A stretch of DNA of 64,000 nt from Streptomyces sp. NA02950. Its GTDB lineage: Bacteria > Actinomycetota > Actinomycetes > Streptomycetales > Streptomycetaceae. Below are positions 60,750 to 64,000 of the stretch, piece after piece. The notes beneath the pieces are model-generated. The model saw nothing but the letters and a program-made list of their open reading frames with translations, had not been told where the DNA came from and made no database searches. Each line of letters opens with the position of its first letter. The stretch's first letter is position 1. Where the stretch lies: the NCBI RefSeq assembly GCF_013364155.1, contig NZ_CP054916.1, positions 5,949,001 to 6,013,000 of the forward strand, written 5' to 3'. The translations under genes were made by a program, and so were the position numbers.

Positions 60750-61796
60750 ATGGCAGGAACGCGGCGGCGCGGGGCGGGGCGCGGACGGCCCACGCTGGAG
60801 GAGGTCGCGGTCCGCGCCGGAGTCGGCCGGGGCACCGTCTCGCGGGTGATCAACGGCTCGCCGCGGGTCAGCGACCGCACCCGGGTCGCCGTGCAGCAGG
60901 CCGTCGCCGAGCTGGGCTACGTCCCCAACCGGGTGGCCCGCGCCCTGGCCGCCAACCGGGCCGACGCGGTGGCCCTGGTGATACCCGAGCCCGAGACCCG
61001 GCTCTTCGCCGAGCCCTACTTCTCCGACATCATCCGCGGTGTCGGCGCCGAACTGGCCGACACCGACCTCCAGTTGCTGCTGACCCTCATCCGCACCCCC
61101 AAGGAGCGCCAGCGCTTCGCGGACTATCTCGCCGCCCACCGGGTCGATGGTGTGCTGCTGGTCTCCGTGCACGCGGACGATCCGCTTCCGGAGCTGCTGG
61201 AGCGGATAGAGATCCCCGCGGTGCTCAGCGGCCGCCGCTCGGCGCACGAGTCGGTCGCGTACGTCGACTCGGACAACACCGGCGGTGCGCGGGCCGCGGT
61301 GGAACACCTCGTCGAGCGCGGCCGGTCCACGGTCGCCACCATCACCGGCCCGCTGGACATGTACGTCGCCCAGTGCCGTCTGGACGGCTATCGCGCCGCG
61401 CTCCGGGCGGCGGGCCGGGAGGTGGATCCGGCGCTGGCGGCGACGGCCGACTTCACCGAGGAGGGCGGCCGCCGCGCGATGCGCGATCTGCTGGACCGCA
61501 GACCCGGCCTGGACGCGGTCTTCGCGGCCTCGGACGTGATGGCCGCGGGCGCGCGGCAGGTGCTGCGCGAGGCGGGCCGCCGGGTGCCGGAGGACGTCGC
61601 GCTCGTCGGTTTCGAGGACTCCGCCGTCGCCCGCCACATGGATCCCCCGCTCACCAGCGTCCGGCAGGCCACCGTGGAGATGGGGCGGGCCATGGTGCGG
61701 GTGCTGCTGGAGGAGATCGAGGGAGCGGCGGAGCGGTCGGCCGCCCGGCCGCAGCTGGTGCTGCCGACGCGGCTGGTGACGCGCGCGTCGTCCTGA
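60750..61796 (+). CDS. cebR: CebR, LacI-family repressor of cellobiose utilisation
   Basis: A 348-residue repressor. The LacI helix-turn-helix is near the N-terminus (PTLEEVAVRAGVGRGTVSRVIN), then a hinge (VPNRVARALAANRA) and a sugar-binding core with LVGFEDSAVARHMDPPLTSV. The ATG at 60750 has GGGAGG upstream. Its position next to cebE and the operator supports the name. Confidence 0.93.
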   Translation: MAGTRRRGAGRGRPTLEEVAVRAGVGRGTVSRVINGSPRVSDRTRVAVQQAVAELGYVPNRVARALAANRADAVALVIPEPETRLFAEPYFSDIIRGVGAELADTDLQLLLTLIRTPKERQRFADYLAAHRVDGVLLVSVHADDPLPELLERIEIPAVLSGRRSAHESVAYVDSDNTGGARAAVEHLVERGRSTVATITGPLDMYVAQCRLDGYRAALRAAGREVDPALAATADFTEEGGRRAMRDLLDRRPGLDAVFAASDVMAAGARQVLREAGRRVPEDVALVGFEDSAVARHMDPPLTSVRQATVEMGRAMVRVLLEEIEGAAERSAARPQLVLPTRLVTRASS

Positions 61797-61815
61797 GACC
61801 GGTTCGGCCCGGCGG

Positions 61816-62823
61816 TCAGCGGCTCGCCGACGCCTCCAGCGCCTCGCCGTCGGCCTGTGCCAACGCCCCGCCGCCCGCTTGCGCCAAGGCCGCCTCCAGC
61901 CGCTGGATGTGGCGGTGCTGAAGCCGGGCGGTGCGCTGGAGCGACAGGACCGACCGCAGAAACTGGTCCATGTCGGCGGCCCGGGTGAGGATGTCGTCCG
62001 GCACCCGTGCGTCGTCCAGACAGTCCGGCGGGTCCTGGCCGAGCACCGCATGCGCCCACGCCCGGGTGACCGGCTTGAACATTCGCGGGTGGTTCGCCAC
62101 GATCCGGGCCCGCACCGCGAGATCGTTCTCGGCGGCCTCCACATGCAGCCCGTCGTCCTTGTTGCGCGCTCCGAAGAGCGGCTCGTGGAGATGGTGGGCG
62201 GTGAAGCCGCGTTCGGCACAGGCGATCCAGAAGTCCCAGTCCTCCCCGGCGCGCATCTCCTCGTCGTAGCCGCCCACCGCCTCCCACACCTCACGGCGGT
62301 AGAGCGAGCAGTAGAACATGATCAGACGGCGCAGCAGCAGCTGGGGGTTGTACGCGGGGAGCGCCAGCACCTGGGCGGGGATGTCCTCGTCGTCGGTGAA
62401 GGCGGAGACGTCGGTGGAGGCGATGGCGAGGTCCGGATCGCCCTCCAGCACCGCGACGGTCTTCTCCAGCATGGTCGGTTCGATCACGTCGTCGGCGTCC
62501 AGCGGCAGGATGTAGCGGCCCTCGGAGGCGGTGATTCCGGCGTTGCGGGCCGCGGACACCCCCGCGTTGGCCTGGCGCAGCAGCCGGATCCGGCGGCCGG
62601 GGTTGCGGGCGATCAGGGACTCGGCCACCGCCGCGGTGTTGTCGGTACTGCCGTCGTCGACGACGACCAGTTCCCAGTCCTCGTAGGTCTGGGCCAGCAC
62701 ACTCGCCACGGCCTGCGGCAGATAGCGGCCGTAGTCGTAGCAGGGGATCACCACGGACACGGCCGGACGCGGGGCGGGGCCGGCCCCCGGGAGGCGGGCC
62801 TCCAAGGGGCCGCGGTCCGTCAT
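61816..62823 (-). CDS. GT2 family glycosyltransferase
   Basis: A 335-residue cytoplasmic or membrane-associated inverting glycosyltransferase with a GT-A fold. Nucleotide-binding elements are VSVVIPCYDYGRYL, DDGS at 56-59 and the metal-binding DADD at 109-112. GGYDEEMRAGEDWDFW is the family's ED(Y/W) region. The C-terminal 60 residues are helical and Ala/Gln-rich. The ATG at 62823 lies five bases after the stop of the small secreted-protein gene, so translation is likely coupled. Acceptor unknown. Confidence 0.88.
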   Translation of the reverse strand: MTDRGPLEARLPGAGPAPRPAVSVVIPCYDYGRYLPQAVASVLAQTYEDWELVVVDDGSTDNTAAVAESLIARNPGRRIRLLRQANAGVSAARNAGITASEGRYILPLDADDVIEPTMLEKTVAVLEGDPDLAIASTDVSAFTDDEDIPAQVLALPAYNPQLLLRRLIMFYCSLYRREVWEAVGGYDEEMRAGEDWDFWIACAERGFTAHHLHEPLFGARNKDDGLHVEAAENDLAVRARIVANHPRMFKPVTRAWAHAVLGQDPPDCLDDARVPDDILTRAADMDQFLRSVLSLQRTARLQHRHIQRLEAALAQAGGGALAQADGEALEASASR

Positions 62824-62828
62824 CGTCT

Positions 62829-63194
62829 TCACCGGGCTCCGGTGGCCGTCATCGAGGACGGGGTGCCGAACCGGGATGCGGCGGCCTTCGAGGACGGGCC
62901 GCCGATGGCGATGTTGGAGCAATGCTGCTCGAGCGGCACGATGACAACGTTGGCGTTGTGGGAAGGGCCGGTGGAGTCACAGTGGTTCTTCTGCGTCACA
63001 CTCTTCAGGTCGCCGAAGATATGCGCGAAGTTCAGGCAGTCGGCCCCGGCTTCCACCTCGTCGGTGAGCACGCCACTGGTGCCGGTCTCGCACTGGTTGC
63101 CCTGCTTGACGGGATCGGCGAGGGCGTGGCCGCCACCGAACATCACCGCACCCGCCGTCGCCGTCACCAGCGCGGCCGTTTTGCCGATGTTCAT
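62829..63194 (-). CDS. small secreted protein with four cysteines
   Basis: A 121-residue exported protein. The signal peptide (MNIGKTAALVTATAGAVMFG, ending near HALAD) resembles those of Streptomyces chaplins. The mature part lacks the chaplin domain and has four Cys, in NQCETG, ADCLNF, KNHCDS and EQHCSN, suggesting two disulfides. The ATG at 63194 follows AGGAGG. It lies between two glycosyltransferase genes and could be a cell-surface or glycosylated protein. Function unknown. Confidence 0.8.
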   Translation of the reverse strand: MNIGKTAALVTATAGAVMFGGGHALADPVKQGNQCETGTSGVLTDEVEAGADCLNFAHIFGDLKSVTQKNHCDSTGPSHNANVVIVPLEQHCSNIAIGGPSSKAAASRFGTPSSMTATGAR

Positions 63195-63285
63195 GTAATC
63201 CTCCTTACGAGCGCTCCGCGTGGGTCCCCGCGGACGTGTGTCCAACGGGAACCAATGGGGCCAGGGAACGACGGGCCGGCCGACT

Positions 63286-63999
63286 TCACCTGTCCGGCGC
63301 AGCACACTCGGATTCCGTCGTGGATTCCGGTTCAAGCTCCGGTCCGCGGTGGGGCGGATGGACCACCTCCAGCGCGGGCAGCCCCCAGCAGTCCGTGCCC
63401 AGGTCGCGGGCCATCGCGGCGAGTCCCTCGGTCTCGATCAGATGCCGGTACGGGACGGCCGGGAACACCAGGCCGTCGCGGTGCAGATCGGCGCGTACCA
63501 GGAGCCCCGCAGCGCCCACCGAGTCGACGCGGACCCGCTCTTCTCCGCGCAGCTCGTCGAGGTACATGCGGCCGTAGCCCCTGGGCGGTTGCAGGATCCC
63601 GTCGCGCAGCCACCCGTCCCAGTCCAGCGCGTCGGCGCCGGGCCGCAGCACGAAGGTGTTGAGGTCGAACGTCGGGCCGCCGGGCTCGGTGACGCAGTGC
63701 GGGACCACGATGTCCTCGCCCGCGCCGAGCAGTCGCTGGACGAGGTCGGACGGGCAGTCGGTCACATCCACGTCGAGCCACAGCACCCACGGTTCGTCGG
63801 CGAGCGCCCGGGAGAGCAGGTGGTTGCGGGCCCTGGCCAGCACCGACCGTCGCCGCCGCTGGACGGAGCGCTCCCAGCGGGGCCCGGACAGCCGGTAGCC
63901 GAAGTGGCGCCGTACGAGGGTGACCCTGCGGAACTCCGCCCTGAGCGCGGGCAGGGAGTCCTGAAGCAGCTCCCAGGTGCCGTCCTGGCTGTCGCTTTC
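63286..63999 (-). CDS. Anp1-like glycosyltransferase, 5' end outside window
   Basis: The last 237 residues of a protein that continues upstream of position 64000. The pattern RARNHLLSRAL, WVLWLDVDVTDCPSDLVQRLL and EDIVVPHC matches the Anp1 family (mannan polymerase-like GT-A enzymes, known chiefly from fungi), with a DVD metal site. A GTG at 63843 could serve as a start, but the frame is open beyond it and the preceding residues (WERSVQRRRRS) look coding. It is the first gene of the set with the small secreted protein and GT2 enzyme. Confidence 0.68.
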   Translation of the reverse strand, partial: ESDSQDGTWELLQDSLPALRAEFRRVTLVRRHFGYRLSGPRWERSVQRRRRSVLARARNHLLSRALADEPWVLWLDVDVTDCPSDLVQRLLGAGEDIVVPHCVTEPGGPTFDLNTFVLRPGADALDWDGWLRDGILQPPRGYGRMYLDELRGEERVRVDSVGAAGLLVRADLHRDGLVFPAVPYRHLIETEGLAAMARDLGTDCWGLPALEVVHPPHRGPELEPESTTESECAAPDR

Positions 64000-64000
64000 C

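Overview
The window is GC-rich chromosomal DNA with dense coding, many GTG and TTG starts, frequent 4-base GTGA/ATGA overlaps, leaderless genes, SARP and IclR regulators, a TPR-type helix-turn-helix regulator, a CebR/CebEFG/BglC cellobiose system and a QcrB-type cytochrome b. Together these point to a Streptomyces or close relative. Everything here is read from sequence by eye; no database search was run.

Layout. 1-5.3 kb: a biotin-dependent acyl-CoA carboxylase alpha subunit flanked by two paralogous alpha/beta hydrolases, then a Sfp-type phosphopantetheinyl transferase, a DUF2277 protein and tRNA-Lys(CTT). 5.4-14.8 kb: a catabolic island with an IclR regulator, an Ehu-type polar amino-acid/ectoine-like ABC transporter, a DUF3830 protein, an amidase, a D-2-hydroxyacid dehydrogenase and two maleate isomerase/arylmalonate decarboxylase-like proteins. 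14.9-17.4 kb: efeO (frameshifted) and efeB. 17.5-24.3 kb: a secreted phosphoesterase, a luciferase-like flavin oxidoreductase, a PAS-GGDEF-EAL protein and a secreted M6-like metalloprotease.

24.4-37.9 kb is an accessory secondary-metabolism island. It holds a fatty acyl-AMP ligase remnant lacking its core, a response regulator and a convergent histidine kinase, a fused E1-like/YcaO cyclodehydratase with a 62-residue candidate precursor ending in a Cys-Ile-Cys-Thr core, a SARP activator, a cyclase lacking its metal site, an FAD monooxygenase, a GlxA-type regulator, a nucleotide-sugar reductase-like protein, a degenerate SDR and a GT-B glycosyltransferase. The YcaO/precursor pair is the best candidate for an undescribed system.

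38-43.8 kb starts with a second, identical tRNA-Lys and continues into an operon of a Cas4/AddB-like Fe-S nuclease, an unknown 526-residue protein and a P-loop helicase-like ATPase, a candidate repair or defence module. 43.6-53.9 kb: a PAP2 phosphatase, a histidine phosphatase, a gene-free direct-repeat region, a TPR regulator with a divergent small partner, a 563-bp array of 62 nine-base repeats, a spermidine-synthase-like protein, a two-component system and a GH18 chitinase. 53.9-61.8 kb: a stand-alone qcrB, then bglC, cebG, cebF, cebE and divergent cebR with CebR-type operators. 61.8-64 kb: two glycosyltransferases around a small Cys-containing secreted protein, the last gene running off the window.
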